Source: Marinobacter goseongensis
GTDB taxonomy: Bacteria > Pseudomonadota > Gammaproteobacteria > Pseudomonadales > Oleiphilaceae
Length of the DNA stretch: 64,000 nucleotides
NCBI RefSeq assembly: GCF_023156235.1
Contig: NZ_JAKZAI010000004.1
Coordinates: 186,001-250,000 of the forward strand
Direction of reading: 5' to 3'
A program made the position numbers and the translations under genes. Of this stretch, positions 16,922 through 25,991 are shown piece by piece. The notes under the pieces were generated by a model. It ran no database searches. It saw only the letters and a program-made list of their open reading frames with translations, and had not been told where the DNA came from. Numbering within the stretch: position 1 is the first letter of the stretch; the number at the start of each line of letters is the position of its first letter.

Positions 16922-17608
16922 TCAACCGAGATCGGTTTGCAGACTGCCGGACGTCGCAGGCTGCCCGGACGCATCTGAAAAAAGATGGGGATAGGCGGCC
17001 TCGATGCCTTCAACGATGAACCCATGGGGTACGTCATCGAACACGCCATGGTCATTCACATATTCCATGTGCGCGCGGCCGGACTCGGTGAATTCCTGGA
17101 AAATGGAATCGTTCACCCCGTCGAATTCCAGCGGCTCCACTTTCATCAGTTCGCACAGCTGGCGGTTGAACGCCGGAGTGGCCTTCACCCAGCGTCCACC
17201 CAGGTACAGTTCGATGAAACCGTGCATCCGGAAAATGTCTGACTGGAGCCACTCGATCAGCCTGGGGCTGGAAAGGTGGTTACGCACGTCCGCCAGACCC
17301 AGACGGCTGGGAATGCCGATGGAACGGGCTGCCGCCCCCAGCAGTACCGCTTTCGGAATGCAGTAGGTCTCACCGCTTTGCAGGGCGTAGCTGGCGCTGA
17401 ACGTGGCCGGATCGGTGCGGAACACGTAGGGGTTGTAGTTGATGCTGTCCCGCACCGCGAGGTACAACGCCCTGATCTGCGCAGCCGGGTCGTTCGGTAC
17501 ACCGTCAAGCTGCTCACTAATCCAGGATTTCAGTTCCGGGTTGTCGAAATCAAAAAAATCGGTGGGTTGAAGGTAGCGTTCCATAGGGCTGATCCAGGTT
17601 CGGCGCAT
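16922..17608 (-). CDS. Transglutaminase-like domain protein
   Basis: A protein of about 228 residues with the transglutaminase/protease-like core: DSINYNPYVF, catalytic Cys in GETYCIPKAVLL, and His in MHGFIELYLGGRWVKATPAFN. The position where most members have the third catalytic Asp reads KATPAF here, which also occurs in bacterial relatives as far as I recall. The fold supports amide hydrolysis or transfer; the substrate is unknown. The frame is open to 17662, and Met at 17608 is chosen because GAAGG lies just before it; 17584 is another option. It converges on the binding-protein gene. Confidence 0.7.
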   Translation of the reverse strand: MRRTWISPMERYLQPTDFFDFDNPELKSWISEQLDGVPNDPAAQIRALYLAVRDSINYNPYVFRTDPATFSASYALQSGETYCIPKAVLLGAAARSIGIPSRLGLADVRNHLSSPRLIEWLQSDIFRMHGFIELYLGGRWVKATPAFNRQLCELMKVEPLEFDGVNDSIFQEFTESGRAHMEYVNDHGVFDDVPHGFIVEGIEAAYPHLFSDASGQPATSGSLQTDLG

Positions 17609-17910
17609 CGGACCTTCATCGTGGCCAATTAGCAAGCTACACGCAATAGCCATTTCCACCAAGGCCGTTGCCCGGTTTGCTCACGGTTTTCAGGCGCGCC
17701 GCCGGGTTCCCTCGGTATGTTCAATTGGCAAGCGGTACCCTCCAGCGCCGGAAATACCGCCTGAGGACTGACCCGTTGAACATACGGCAACCGGGAGCTT
17801 GGCCAATTCCCTGGTTGCCGTAACTCGTTACCGTTGGTCCATAGCTGGCCCCACGTTGTCTAACCTGTGTCAGGGCCTGATAAGAATCCACACGGAGCGA
17901 GGCCGCTACC
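17609..17910. other. Intergenic region with several nested inverted repeats, upstream of almA
   Basis: GTATGTTCAA (17715-17724) pairs with TTGAACATAC (17775-17784). Inside this, GCGGTA (17732-17737) pairs with TACCGC (17755-17760). Next, CGGCAACC (17784-17791) pairs with GGTTGCCG (17812-17819), continued by GGGA/TCCC and an inner TTGGCCAA palindrome. Finally GTAAC-TC-GTTAC lies at 17819-17830, about 80 bases before the almA start. No protein-like frame is present. The structures could be operators for an alkane-responsive regulator, a structured leader RNA or a palindromic repeat. Confidence 0.6.
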
Positions 17911-19440
17911 ATGAGCCAACAACATTTTGATGTACTGATCATCGGCGCCGGGGTGTCCGGCATTGGCATGGCGTGTCACCTGAAACGCGAGTGCCCGGGC
18001 AAATCCTTTGCCATCCTCGAACGCCGCCAGTCTCTGGGTGGTACCTGGGATCTGTTCCGCTATCCCGGCATCCGGTCCGACTCTGACATGTTCACCTTCG
18101 GCTACAATTTCCGCCCGTGGACCGGTGGCAAGGTGCTGGCGGACGGCGCCTCCATCAAAAACTACGTGAAAGAGACCGCCGCGGAAAACGGGGTCGACAA
18201 GCACATCCGCTACGGTCTCGCGGTCAAGACTGCGGACTGGTCGAGCGCTGACAAGTGCTGGCATGTGACGGCCCAGCGCGAGGAAACCGGCGAGACCGAA
18301 ACCTTCACCGCCGGGTTCATGGTGGGCTGCACCGGCTACTATAACTACGACAAGGGCTACAAGCCTGACTTCCCCGGTGAGGAGAACTTTAAAGGCCAGG
18401 TGGTTCACCCCCAGCACTGGCCGGAAAACCTGGATTACACCGGCAAGAAGGTAGTGGTGATCGGCAGTGGTGCCACCGCCATTACCCTGGTGCCGACCAT
18501 GGCGGAGAAGGCGGCTCATGTCACCATGTTGCAGCGCTCGCCGACGTACCTGATGCCGCTGCCTTCCACCGACAAGGTCACCCTGGCGTTGCAGAAAGTG
18601 TTGCCCGCCAAGACCGCCTATAAGCTGACCCGCGCCCGCAACATCTCCGTTGCCCGCTTGCTGTATGAGCGTTCGCGAAAGAGTCCGAAAGCCATGCGCC
18701 GGCTGTTCCTGAGCGTGATCAAGCAACAGGTGAACGGCAAGGCTGACATGCGCCACTTTACCCCGGACTACAATCCCTGGGACCAGCGCCTGTGTGTGGT
18801 CAAGGACGGTGATCTGTTCAAGGCGCTGAAGGCGGGTAAAGCCGACATTGCCACCGATCACATCGAGTGTTTCACCGAAACCGGCATTCGCCTCAAATCC
18901 GGTGAAGAGCTGGCGGCAGACATCATCATTCCGGCCACCGGCCTGGAGGTCCAGATGCTGGGCGGGATCGAGCCGGCGGTGGACGGTGAGCCAGTGGTGT
19001 TGAAAGACAAGATCATCTACAAGAACGTATTGGTGGAGGGTGTGCCCAACGCCGGGATGATCTTCGGTTACACCAACATCTCCTGGACCCTGAAAGCAGA
19101 CATTGCCAGCGAGTACCTGTGCCGGCTGATCAATCACATGGACCGCAAGGGTACGCGGGTGGTGATTCCGCGGGATACCGAGAACAGCCGTGGCGAGGAT
19201 ACCATTCTGGGCGCGCTCAGCTCCGGCTACATCAAACGTGCTGAGGACCGTCTGCCAAAGCAGGGTACCCACGGCCCGTGGAAAGGTTCGCAGAACTACC
19301 TGGAAGACGTGAAGGTGCTGCGTTTCGAGCCCATTGAGGACGGCTACCTGGAGTTTGACGGCAAGCGTTCCCGCAGCAACTCCGAGGCCGGTAGCGTCGG
19401 TTTCCTGCGGCCGTTACGTTCGGCGCTGTTCGGTTCGTGA
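17911..19440 (+). CDS. almA: AlmA-like flavin-binding monooxygenase (long-chain alkane / ketone oxidation)
   Basis: A 509-residue flavoprotein. The FAD motif GAGVSG is at 12-17, the NADPH motif GSGATA at 185-190, and the BVMO fingerprint FKGQVVHPQHWP at 160-171. Long stretches match what I recall of Acinetobacter AlmA and mycobacterial EthA, including YPGIRSDSDMFTFG, GYYNYDKGY, MLQRSPTY and FTPDYNPWDQRLC. AlmA is required for growth on very long n-alkanes, and EthA acts as a Baeyer-Villiger enzyme, so either activity is possible. The gene stands alone, downstream of a heavily structured intergenic region. Family assignment is strong; the alkane role is inferred. Confidence 0.85.
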   Translation: MSQQHFDVLIIGAGVSGIGMACHLKRECPGKSFAILERRQSLGGTWDLFRYPGIRSDSDMFTFGYNFRPWTGGKVLADGASIKNYVKETAAENGVDKHIRYGLAVKTADWSSADKCWHVTAQREETGETETFTAGFMVGCTGYYNYDKGYKPDFPGEENFKGQVVHPQHWPENLDYTGKKVVVIGSGATAITLVPTMAEKAAHVTMLQRSPTYLMPLPSTDKVTLALQKVLPAKTAYKLTRARNISVARLLYERSRKSPKAMRRLFLSVIKQQVNGKADMRHFTPDYNPWDQRLCVVKDGDLFKALKAGKADIATDHIECFTETGIRLKSGEELAADIIIPATGLEVQMLGGIEPAVDGEPVVLKDKIIYKNVLVEGVPNAGMIFGYTNISWTLKADIASEYLCRLINHMDRKGTRVVIPRDTENSRGEDTILGALSSGYIKRAEDRLPKQGTHGPWKGSQNYLEDVKVLRFEPIEDGYLEFDGKRSRSNSEAGSVGFLRPLRSALFGS

Positions 19441-19542
19441 CAGAACCGGAAGCCGCAAACTGGTTACCATAGTCAACTATGAGTCTGTGCAAGAATGTGT
19501 CAGGCTCTTGGCCTCTCGTATTTTGAGCACAGGCTAAGTTGT

Positions 19543-20463
19543 ATGTCGCGCACCGCCAAGAAAAGAAACAAGCCCCTGTGGCACCCGGTTTACTGGCCGT
19601 CATGGCTGATGGTTTTCACGCTGTACCTGCTGTCGCTATTGCCCATGTCGGCCAAACAGCGGTTTGGCCGGCGCCTCGGGTGCTTTCTGGAGCGCAAGCT
19701 GAAAGCCCGTTCACGGGTTGCCCACACCAACCTCAGTGCCTGCTTGCCCGAGCTGGATGACAGCGCGCGACAACAGCTGGTGCAGGACAATTTTGTGGCC
19801 TGCACCCGCGGCTTTCTGGAAAGTACCCACGCCTGGTGGCGGGACATGTCGGGCTATTACGACACCACCGAAATGCTCGGCCTGGAGCATCTGGAGGTCG
19901 CCAGAGCGCAGAACCGCGGTGTACTGCTGATCGGTGGCCACTACAGCATTTTTGATTTCGCCCTGCCGCTGATCGCCTGCAAGCTGGACAAACCAGGGTA
20001 CATGTACCGGCCCAACAACAACCCGGTTATCGACCGCATGATCGAAAACGGGCGGCGCCGTCACTTCAATATCCGGCCTTTTTCCAAGCGGCAGTTACCG
20101 CGGATGATGACGTTCCTGAAGGAAGGTGGCCAGGTGTGGTTTGCCTGCGACCAGGATTTCGGCCGTAAAACCGAGCTGTTCGTGCCGTTTTTCGGGGTGG
20201 ATGCCGGCTGCATTACGTCGCCCAGCTACATTGCCCGGGAATCCGGCGCCGCGGTGATCTGTGTCAGCCACCTGCGGCTGCCCGACGGTCGTTATCGTGT
20301 GGAGTTCTCCCCCATTCAGGAGGATTTTGGCCAGGACACAGCCCGCGACGCCGAAACCTGGAACCGCTTTATTGAGTCCACCATCCGCGAGTATCCCGAC
20401 CAGTACCTGTGGCTGCACAAGCGGTTCAAGAGCCGGCCAGAGGGTGCTGAGAAAATCTATTAG
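19543..20463 (+). CDS. LpxL/HtrB-family lysophospholipid or lipid A acyltransferase
   Basis: A 306-residue inner-membrane acyltransferase. A basic N-terminus and one hydrophobic helix (about 18-35) anchor it. The catalytic HX4D motif is GGHYSIFDFA with His133 and Asp138, followed by MYRPNNNP and FACDQDFGRK, typical of LpxL, LpxM and LpxP. These enzymes add secondary acyl chains to lipid A; the exact acyl donor cannot be read. The open frame extends upstream to 19495, but ATG 19543 gives the family N-terminus. The ribosome site is weak. Confidence 0.85.
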   Translation: MSRTAKKRNKPLWHPVYWPSWLMVFTLYLLSLLPMSAKQRFGRRLGCFLERKLKARSRVAHTNLSACLPELDDSARQQLVQDNFVACTRGFLESTHAWWRDMSGYYDTTEMLGLEHLEVARAQNRGVLLIGGHYSIFDFALPLIACKLDKPGYMYRPNNNPVIDRMIENGRRRHFNIRPFSKRQLPRMMTFLKEGGQVWFACDQDFGRKTELFVPFFGVDAGCITSPSYIARESGAAVICVSHLRLPDGRYRVEFSPIQEDFGQDTARDAETWNRFIESTIREYPDQYLWLHKRFKSRPEGAEKIY

Positions 20464-20471
20464 AGTGCGCT

Positions 20472-21701
20472 ATGTCTTCACAGCCTTTCACCACCTCGGA
20501 ACTGGCTCTTCTGGTCTACCGGGCCGCGCAGGATCGCGAGCGCTGGCCGGAACTGGTCCATGGCCCTCAAGGAGACGGCCAACCCGTTCGATGAAGAGGC
20601 GGTCTATGGGGATCGTGAAGCCCGTAGCCGAATCATGGAGGAGTTGCTGCCCCATATCCGCCAGGCGCTGGAGATCGAGCAGGCCATGCGCCAGGGCGAG
20701 GCCGCTCGTGACCTTCTGAGCCAGACTCTGGAAATGCTGCCAGTGGGCATTGCGCTGGTGGATGACAGCCTCAATATCCTCACCATGAACCGGCAGGCCG
20801 ATATCAGCCTGCGGGAGAGCCGTATTCTCGGCAGTCACGGTGGTCGTGTTCGCATCAATAACCGCGACCAGCACCGTGCCCTTCACCAAGCGATTCAACA
20901 GTCATTGCAGGCGGGCAGCAGTCATACCCTGATGCTCAGTGATCAGCGCCCCGGTGGTGCCATCTCGCTGATGGTGTGTCCGGCCGACGTTGTGAGAGCC
21001 ACCGATCAGCAGGAACCGTCTGCCGTCACGCTGTTCATTTCGAATCCGGAAATCAACAACCTGGTGAATGAGCAGACCGTAGCCGACCTGTATGGCCTGA
21101 GCGAAGCCAGTTCAAATCAATCTTCCGTAAGACCGATACCAACCGTCAGGCGGATCTGGTGTCGTTGATTCTGTCCGGCCTTGCGCCGATCGGTAATAGC
21201 CTGCCAACCGTCGCCGACCGCAGTGGATCTGGCCCGGCGCAGACTGATCCGGGCGGGCGACCATTGAAGGGGTTGTTTCGCCTGGCTGTGACGCTGGCGG
21301 ACAAGGCGCCGTCACTGGCGGAGCGGATTCTCAACCAGATGGCCCGCAGTATACTGCGGAACCCTGCAAAACATCTGGGGTCGGATGCTGACCGGCAGCT
21401 GCTGGCAAATCCGCAAACCCGGCATCAGTATGCGCGTGCCATGGCGGAGTCGTGCAGTCGTGGCTCAGGTGGCTTCGTGGAGGATCTCAAGGCTGTTGCG
21501 CGAACACCGGAACTCTCGCCTGACCAACTGGCGCTGCCGGTCTACCTCTGGCACGGTCAGTTGGACGGCTAGGTCTCCGTAAGACAGGCCATCTGCCTGG
21601 ACGAATGGCTGACGAACAGCGAACTGACTCTGCTTCCCGATGGCGGCCACTTTTTCATCTATGACCGCTGGGAAGCCATTCTGGAGTCATTTACAGGTTG
21701 A
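20472..21701 (+). pseudogene. Decayed LuxR-type regulator / alpha-beta hydrolase fusion gene
   Basis: The pieces of one protein remain in order. 20472-20559 encodes an N-terminus (MSSQPFTTSELALLVYRAAQ). A frameshift then leads into the frame of 20560-21110, a PAS-like sensor segment (LLSQTLEMLPVGIALVDDSL) ending at LYGLSEAS. The expected LuxR recognition helices are missing, and the frame changes again at 21111 to FKSIFRKTDTNRQADLVSLI, the end of a LuxR domain. Soon after comes only the C-terminal third of an alpha/beta hydrolase (GLFRLAVTLADKAPSLAERI), interrupted by TAG at 21570 and ending at 21701 with the catalytic-His region PDGGHFF. At least four separate lesions make function very unlikely. 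Confidence 0.8.
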
Positions 21702-21722
21702 GGGACGTCCTTGCCAAGGCGA

Positions 21723-22790
21723 CTATTTCCCGCCCAGATAACGGCGAATTGTATCCTCCCAGCTCGCCGTTTCCGTTACCGCCAGTACCCGCTCTGATAC
21801 CGGCCCACGGATTTCGCTGCCCGCAGGCAAGGCAAAACCGTAAAGCTGTTGCTGGAAGATGTCCGGAAGCACAGTGAGCCGTTTCTTGCCCAACTGCAGA
21901 TTGCGGTACTGCATCAGCGCCCGGTCATACACCACGGCGTCTGTCTCGCCATTGGCGACCGACAGCATGGCGGCGGTCAGGTCCGGATAGAGTTGATGCC
22001 GAATGCGCTCGTCCCGCAGATAAGCCTCGCTGGCCGTTCCGGCGATGGTCGCGACATTGGCGCTGATCAGATCTTCCGGCCCCTGGATCTGATGCTGAAG
22101 GTTGCTGACGGTCAGTGAGGAGGTGATAGCGGCGGTAAAGCTGGCCACCATGATCAACCCGGCAAACATCCACGCCAGGGCGACGGCGCGCCCGGCAAAG
22201 GACACCGGGGCCTTGTCACCGTAACCCACGGTGGTCATGGTGACGGCGGCCCACCAGAAACTGGCGCCAATGCCCTTGATGGGATCACCGCCGAACTGTT
22301 CCGGATTGCGTTTGCGCTCGAACAGCCACAGCACGAAGCCCACGCCCAGCAGCAGCGCACCGAGCGCAATGATCACGCTGACAAACTGCCAACTGATCAG
22401 TGCCCGCAAGCTCGCCCAGAGGCCTTGCTCCGGTGCCGGCGGTACGGCAATGGACAGGCCTGTCTGGAAGAACGGGTGGGTGAAGTCAAACTTCACCTCC
22501 CGCTCGGCGGTCATGGTCAGTGCACCGACGGCGACGTCGATATCGCCGCTTTCCACCTGAGCAAGCAAGTCCCGGAACGAGAGCGGAACCAGAGTGTAAT
22601 CACGGCCGATGCCGTCGGCGACTTCCCGCCACAGATCTACACTGATCCCTTCCCATTCACCGGATTCTGCCTCCACCACAAACGGTGGCACCGGGGTGAT
22701 CCCCACCTTCAAGGGCTCGGATTGAGCTGACAGCTGGCCTGCAGCCAGTGTCAGCAGAACCAGAGCGAACAGACGGCTCCATGTTTTCAT
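21723..22790 (-). CDS. Prokaryotic ionotropic-glutamate-receptor-like ligand-gated potassium channel
   Basis: A 355-residue protein. The signal peptide is 1-22. A ligand-binding SBP_bac_3 domain is split in two (about 25-125 and 235-350) around a pore: helix about 133-156, pore loop with the potassium filter TVGYGD at 187-192, and helix about 202-222. The last helix ends in SFTAAITSSLTV, which aligns with the iGluR gating motif SYTANLAAFLT. The ligand domain has LTMTAEREVKFDFTHPFF, with Arg97 at the position that binds the amino-acid carboxylate. This is the GluR0 architecture. The likely ligand is an amino acid, by family. It sits 23 bases after mltF on the same strand. Confidence 0.88.
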   Translation of the reverse strand: MKTWSRLFALVLLTLAAGQLSAQSEPLKVGITPVPPFVVEAESGEWEGISVDLWREVADGIGRDYTLVPLSFRDLLAQVESGDIDVAVGALTMTAEREVKFDFTHPFFQTGLSIAVPPAPEQGLWASLRALISWQFVSVIIALGALLLGVGFVLWLFERKRNPEQFGGDPIKGIGASFWWAAVTMTTVGYGDKAPVSFAGRAVALAWMFAGLIMVASFTAAITSSLTVSNLQHQIQGPEDLISANVATIAGTASEAYLRDERIRHQLYPDLTAAMLSVANGETDAVVYDRALMQYRNLQLGKKRLTVLPDIFQQQLYGFALPAGSEIRGPVSERVLAVTETASWEDTIRRYLGGK

Positions 22791-22813
22791 TATTTTCTCC
22801 TATCCATGGTGCG

Positions 22814-24187
22814 TTATTCGAACGAAGAGCTGATTACATCGCGATAGTTCCGGATGCGCTGCACGTAGTGCACCGGCTCATAGCCACGGGCATAGCCGTA
22901 ACGGGTCTGTGGGTAGTACCGCTTGTCCGCTTTCAGGGGCAGAACTTCTTTCATGTCGTCCCACGAATCCGGATTTTTACCCAGGTCCCGCGCCAGCTGG
23001 CGGGCGTCCAGTAGGTGCCCCCGGCCGATGTTGTAGCTGGCCAGTGCCAGGAAAGTGCGGTCCGGTTCCGGAATGGTATCCGGCAGACGACGATGGCGGT
23101 CGGCCAGGTAGCGGGCGCCGCCATCAATGGCGGCAACCGGATCCAGCCGATCGGTTACGCCAAGAGATTCAGCGGTGTTTTTGGTCAGCATCATGATGCC
23201 GCGTACGCCGGTTGGCGACACAGCGGTGGGATCCCAGTGGGACTCCTGGTACGACAGCGCTGCCAACAGATCTGCAGGCATGCCGGTGGTGGTTTCTGCT
23301 TCGGCAAAGTGACTGCGGTAGTCGGGCAGGCGGTCGTCGATGCGGCGGTTAAGGGCCCGCAGGTCGACAAAATCGAACTCACCGATGTAGGCGTAGTAAC
23401 GATTTTCCATGTAGCCGATAGCCTCGTCACCGGCCGTGCTGTTCATCCACTCACGGGCACTGTTTGCCAGATCGGCGGCACCGGCCGGAAGATACCAGCC
23501 CAGGTTTTTGCCGGTGGTCAGGTTCATCGCAACTTCAAGGTTGGGGAAGTGGCGGCGCATGACCTGCACGATGTTGGAGTCGGCAACGGTGCATTTCAGC
23601 GACTGCTCTGCCACGGCGGCAAGCAGGATTTCCGTGGTTCGGCTGTCGTCTTCCTTAAATTTGATGCCTTCGTGTTCCGTCGCCAGGCCGTTCAGGGTTT
23701 CGACATAGCTTGAATCCGCAGTCACGGTGATGGCGACGTCGGTCAGAGCATCAGGCGTGCGGGGCAATGGGCGCATTTCCCGGTGGCACACCAGTTGTTC
23801 GGTGATCTCTGTATGAGCGGGGCCCAGAGTAAAACGTTCGGTCCGCGAGGGCAGGTGTGTTAACCCGGCAGCGGCGAGATGCGTTGCGCCGGACTCCAGG
23901 GCCTTGATGACCTCGGAGGTGGAATCGTACATGGTCCAGTTCACCTGCCAGCCCTGGCTCTCGGCAAAACGGCTGATCAGGCTGTGCTCGGGACCGATGG
24001 GATTTTCGTGGCGATCCAGATAGTAAGTGGTGGAGCCATTTCGGGTGGCGACTTCCAGAATGCCGGTTTCTGCGGGGGGGGCCAGTTGTTTGGCCGGCTT
24101 GGAACCGGTACTTTCGCTCTGGCCACATCCCACCAGTGTGGTGAGAAGACAGGCAGACACAGCGTACTTCAGAATCGGAGTCATCAC
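22814..24187 (-). CDS. mltF: Membrane-bound lytic murein transglycosylase F
   Basis: A 457-residue lipoprotein with lipobox LVGC (Cys21), an SBP_bac_3-like regulatory domain (about 44-268) and a C-terminal SLT lytic transglycosylase domain with catalytic Glu315 in LSYQESHWDP, then GVRGIMMLT and NIGRGHLLDA. MltF cleaves peptidoglycan to 1,6-anhydro-muropeptides at the outer-membrane inner face, gated by ligand binding to the first domain. The downstream channel gene carries a related SBP_bac_3 module. Met at 24187 or 24184 could be the start. Confidence 0.93.
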   Translation of the reverse strand: MMTPILKYAVSACLLTTLVGCGQSESTGSKPAKQLAPPAETGILEVATRNGSTTYYLDRHENPIGPEHSLISRFAESQGWQVNWTMYDSTSEVIKALESGATHLAAAGLTHLPSRTERFTLGPAHTEITEQLVCHREMRPLPRTPDALTDVAITVTADSSYVETLNGLATEHEGIKFKEDDSRTTEILLAAVAEQSLKCTVADSNIVQVMRRHFPNLEVAMNLTTGKNLGWYLPAGAADLANSAREWMNSTAGDEAIGYMENRYYAYIGEFDFVDLRALNRRIDDRLPDYRSHFAEAETTTGMPADLLAALSYQESHWDPTAVSPTGVRGIMMLTKNTAESLGVTDRLDPVAAIDGGARYLADRHRRLPDTIPEPDRTFLALASYNIGRGHLLDARQLARDLGKNPDSWDDMKEVLPLKADKRYYPQTRYGYARGYEPVHYVQRIRNYRDVISSSFE

Positions 24188-24394
24188 AGACCTCTATTTT
24201 TTAAGCATTGTCCGACAGGTTACGAATCGGTCATCCGACTGTATCACCGATGAAACAGTAAAATAGGTATTTACCGATATCCGGACCTCCGGTCAGCGAA
24301 TGATTGGCCTGTTAAGAGCGAATGACAGTGGCGATGCCTGGCGGGTTTTCCAGAGCTTCCCTAAACTGGGACCCTCACGCCCGATGGATGCCTT

Positions 24395-25702
24395 ATGCAC
24401 GCCTTGTTCAGTTCCTGTCTTGCTTACGCCGCGCTGCTTGCCGGCGTGCTGGCTTTTTTGCCCGGTGCGGGGCTGTTGGGAGCGCTGGCGGTCAGTCTGG
24501 CCGTGGTGATGGGCTGGCGCTCCATGCGAACGGTGCCGCGGGGTGTGTTCGTGGTGGCCGGGTTGGCGTTGGTGTTCGCGCTGGGGCGTGATCCGGCGCT
24601 GATTGCCGGTGCTGCCACCAACATGACCCGCCTGGCAGGACTGATCCTGGCAGTGCTTTTGTTGTCGTCGGTCCTGGCCCGCTCCCGGGACCTGCAAAAA
24701 ATCTCCTCCAGTTTATTCAGCGGTCCGCCCCGCGCTCGCTATGCCAGTGTCACATTCGGCACCGCGCTGGTGGCTGTTCCCCTGAATTTCGGTTCGGTTG
24801 CCGTGGTGGGCAGCCTGATTGCCGAGCGCATTCGCACCGATGGCGACAGCAGTGCCGCCCGCAACGGCACTCGTGCTGTGCTCCGTGGCTTCGGCGTGTC
24901 GCCGATCTGGTCACCCCTGTCGATTTCCGTGGCGCTCACCCTGACATTGTTGCCCGGGCTGAGCAGTGCGCAGTTGCTTTCCGTTGCCCTGCCGTTCGCT
25001 TTGCTGATCTTGCTGGCCGGTTTTTTCTGGCGTGAAGCTGAGCCGGTTGCGATCTCGCTGCCGTCGGAGGACCGTGCCGGGTGGGCGAGCTGGTTGCGGT
25101 TCGGCAGCATTATTGCCGCCATCTGTGTCGGAGTGTTCCTGTTCAGCCACACCTATGGCCTGAGTTATGCCCGCTCGGTGACGCTGAGCTGCCTGTCGGC
25201 AGTTGTGGTGGGCTGGGCGTTGTCCTGGTTCATTGGCAACAACCCCAGGCTGCCGAATATGGCCAACGTCAGCAACGAGCTGGCCATTGTGGGCGGTTCG
25301 GCGTTTATCGGATCCATCATCAGTGCCGTGGTGCTGGGCCACATGGGCGGCTCGATCAGTTTGCCCACCTGGGCCTGGCCACTGCTCGCGGCGCTGGTGC
25401 CCTGGGGCTTTTTCCTCGCCGGGCTGGCGGGGGTCAACCCGATCGTGATGGGTACCCTGGCCGGCGGTATCCTGGGCTCGGTGTGGCCCGGCGGTGCCCT
25501 GTTGGGCCTGGGCTTCGCCATGGTCTCGGGTTGGGGGATAACCGCCTTCGGTACCCCGTTTGCGGCCAACGCGCTGATCATGGAGCGGCTGACCGGTTAC
25601 CCGGCGCGAGATGCCTCGCTGCGGTGGAGCCTGATGTTGTCATTGAGCGCACTGGTTCTTGCCAGCGCGGTCGCTTCCATCCTCACAATCGGGCTTGGGT
25701 GA
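24395..25702 (+). CDS. Multi-spanning membrane protein, probable transporter of unknown family
   Basis: A 435-residue protein with about ten to twelve hydrophobic helices. It has two internally similar-looking regions, each with a Gly/Pro/Ser-rich break that could be re-entrant loops: VPLNFGSVAVVGSLIAERI, then GFGVSPIWSPLSISVALTL, and near the C-terminus AGVNPIVMGTLAGGI and GWGITAFGTPFAANALIM. This layout resembles ion-transporter-superfamily permeases (for example NhaD, ArsB or GntP-like), but I do not recognise the family. The ribosome site is weak. It stands alone between mltF and rhlE. Confidence 0.65.
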   Translation: MHALFSSCLAYAALLAGVLAFLPGAGLLGALAVSLAVVMGWRSMRTVPRGVFVVAGLALVFALGRDPALIAGAATNMTRLAGLILAVLLLSSVLARSRDLQKISSSLFSGPPRARYASVTFGTALVAVPLNFGSVAVVGSLIAERIRTDGDSSAARNGTRAVLRGFGVSPIWSPLSISVALTLTLLPGLSSAQLLSVALPFALLILLAGFFWREAEPVAISLPSEDRAGWASWLRFGSIIAAICVGVFLFSHTYGLSYARSVTLSCLSAVVVGWALSWFIGNNPRLPNMANVSNELAIVGGSAFIGSIISAVVLGHMGGSISLPTWAWPLLAALVPWGFFLAGLAGVNPIVMGTLAGGILGSVWPGGALLGLGFAMVSGWGITAFGTPFAANALIMERLTGYPARDASLRWSLMLSLSALVLASAVASILTIGLG

Positions 25703-25991
25703 TCTGGCTGGAACTGGGGCATTGCGTGAAAAATAAATAGCGGCCTACTGAAAAGCACCTATAGCTATTTAGCGGGCCCTCTGTTAACGTGCCCTCATCC
25801 TGCCTCTAAGGATTTCCGCAGTCTCCGGCCCAGTGCCGCTTTGCGACCCATCCGATACGACCTGTCAGAGGACGTCACCCCGTTACCAGCGAGTGACCGT
25901 AGTCGTCTTTTTTTCCATGAGTTTTCATGGCATCTGCCCGCATTCGCCGAAGACGGTGTTCGTGGAGGCAGAATTAATCAAGAGTACTTAT

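Noticed and set aside
17860..19272. 470-codon open frame antisense to almA
   Set aside because: Its composition (His, Gly and Val rich) is that of a reverse-complement shadow, and almA has full family motifs.
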